NCBI GenBank assembly: GCA_007127495.1
Contig: SKZG01000299.1
Coordinates: 1 to 6,906, forward strand
Direction of reading: 5' to 3'
Length of the DNA stretch: 6,906 bases
Source: Planctomycetales bacterium
GTDB lineage: Bacteria > Planctomycetota > Planctomycetia > Pirellulales > Thermoguttaceae
In this document: positions 6,054 through 6,906 of the stretch, in pieces
Layout of the letters: each line of letters starts with the position of its first letter
Numbering within the stretch: the first letter of the stretch is position 1
Translations under genes and position numbers: made by a program
The notes under the pieces: generated by a model
Databases searched by the model: none
What the model saw: the letters and a program-made list of their open reading frames with translations, nothing else
Told to the model about the DNA's origin: nothing

Positions 6054-6905
6054 CTATACCCGGTTGGCGCTCCCGAACAGGGCGATCTTGGCCGCGGCCA
6101 CTTGCGCGACCTCCGTCTTGATGGGGCCGAACAGTTGGATGGGCAGCGGGTCGGGACGGGTCACACTTTCCGCCGACCGCTTCAGCCCGCGTGCCATGGC
6201 GATGCGCGAGTCGGCGAAGATGTTTAGCTTGCAGATGCCGTTGCGGATGGCGTCGCGAATTTGTTCGTCCGGGGTTCCCGACCCGCCGTGCAGCACCAGC
6301 GGGATGGGGCTGATGGCGTTAAGTTCCCGCAACCGTTCGATGTTCAATTGGGGCTCGGCTTCGTACACCCCGTGGGCGGTACCGATCGACACGGCCAGTG
6401 CGTCGACGCCGGTTTGCTCGACGAACTTGAGCACTTCTTCCGGCTCGGTGTACACGGAGTCATGGTGCCCGGTCGCTTCCAGGTCGGCCCCGCCCACGTG
6501 CCCCAGTTCGGCCTCCACGCTGAGCCCGTGTGGTTTGGCCAGGTCGGCGGCGGCCTTCGTCAGCTCCACGTTGTCATCGAACGGGAGCGAGGAGCCGTCG
6601 ATCATCACCGAAGAGAAGCCGCCTTCGACAGCACGGCGAACCACTTCGAGATCGGTTGCATGATCGAGGTGCAGTGCAATGGGGATGTCGTGGCAGGCTG
6701 CTGCTGCTCGGACCAACCCGGGAATATAGTGCCAGCCGTTTCCCCGCAAGTCGCCTTCGAGGCACATGATGGCCACGGGTGAGCGGAGTTCGGCAGCGGT
6801 TTCCAGAACGGCGCGGACCATGACGTCTTCCACGCAGTCGAAACCGGGAACCGCGTAGCCATGCTCTCGGGCGGGAACGAGGAGTTCACGAAGGGTAGTT
6901 AGCAT
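6054..6905 (-). CDS. Class II fructose-bisphosphate/tagatose-bisphosphate-type aldolase
   Basis: Zinc-dependent aldolase that reversibly cleaves a ketose (bis)phosphate to dihydroxyacetone phosphate and an aldehyde. Its 283 residues match the compact GatY/KbaY/FbaA-like form. Key residues are present: catalytic D81 and zinc ligand H82 in LHLDHATD, H178 in GTAHGVYEAEP and H206 in VLHGGSG, close to the D82/H83/H180/H208 pattern of the tagatose-bisphosphate aldolases. AELGHVGG (133-140) is the usual Glu-containing loop. The phosphate-binding region reads CKLNIFADSRIAM (225-237), where most relatives have KVNxxT[ED], so substrate preference is uncertain. ATG 6905 gives a family-like N terminus (MLTTLRELLVPAREHGYAVPG), so the gene is probably complete, but its ribosome-binding site and promoter lie outside the window. 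It is the first visible gene of the leftward group. Fructose-, tagatose- or other ketose-phosphates are all possible. Confidence 0.9.
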   Translation of the reverse strand: MLTTLRELLVPAREHGYAVPGFDCVEDVMVRAVLETAAELRSPVAIMCLEGDLRGNGWHYIPGLVRAAAACHDIPIALHLDHATDLEVVRRAVEGGFSSVMIDGSSLPFDDNVELTKAAADLAKPHGLSVEAELGHVGGADLEATGHHDSVYTEPEEVLKFVEQTGVDALAVSIGTAHGVYEAEPQLNIERLRELNAISPIPLVLHGGSGTPDEQIRDAIRNGICKLNIFADSRIAMARGLKRSAESVTRPDPLPIQLFGPIKTEVAQVAAAKIALFGSANRV

Positions 6906-6906
6906 A

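Noticed and set aside
1..6906. CRISPR array, tRNA, insertion sequence or attachment site
   Set aside because: No spaced repeats, cloverleaf-like segments, transposase motifs or terminal repeats were seen on either strand.

Overview
The window is about 60% G+C, densely coding and bacterial, with no tRNA, rRNA, mobile element or CRISPR array. A type-2 (long) PyrF beside a very basic ~60-residue small protein, together with GC-rich genes that often start at GTG or TTG, suggests a planctomycete (Pirellulales-like). That is inference from gene style, not a proven assignment.

Layout. The left part is read on the + strand: the C-terminal half of a cardiolipin synthase-type phospholipase D (cut by the window edge, ending at 785), a ~110-base gap with a promoter-like sequence, a 61-residue basic protein (895-1080), and pyrF (1113-2051). 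Everything to the right is on the - strand and runs right to left with short gaps: class II ketose-bisphosphate aldolase (6905-6054), D-2-hydroxyacid dehydrogenase (5995-4928), GldA-type glycerol dehydrogenase (4905-3796), membrane-bound family 2 glycosyltransferase (3758-2559) and nucleoside diphosphate kinase (2523-2065). Gaps are 58, 22, 37 and 35 bases, so all five could share one transcript. pyrF and ndk converge with only 13 bases between their stop codons.

Function. Aldolase, hydroxyacid dehydrogenase and polyol dehydrogenase look like a small carbon-catabolism cassette: the aldolase would cleave a phosphorylated sugar to dihydroxyacetone phosphate plus an aldehyde, and the two NAD-dependent dehydrogenases would act on hydroxyacid and polyol/ketone intermediates. 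The substrate cannot be read from this window, and its kinase, transporter or regulator would lie to the right of base 6906. PyrF (UMP synthesis) and Ndk (NDP to NTP) are both nucleotide genes but lie on opposite strands. The glycosyltransferase and Cls are envelope-lipid or surface functions.

The genes are mostly ordinary families. The points most worth a second look are at the junctions: a 19-codon ORF that fills the aldolase/dehydrogenase gap and ends in an ATGA overlap; a hairpin that places the pyrF start codon in its loop and the Shine-Dalgarno in its stem; a perfect hairpin forming the last codons of the dehydrogenase; two competing ndk starts; and a tandem 12-base repeat beside a consensus -35 box. 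I did not find convincing evidence of a wholly new system.
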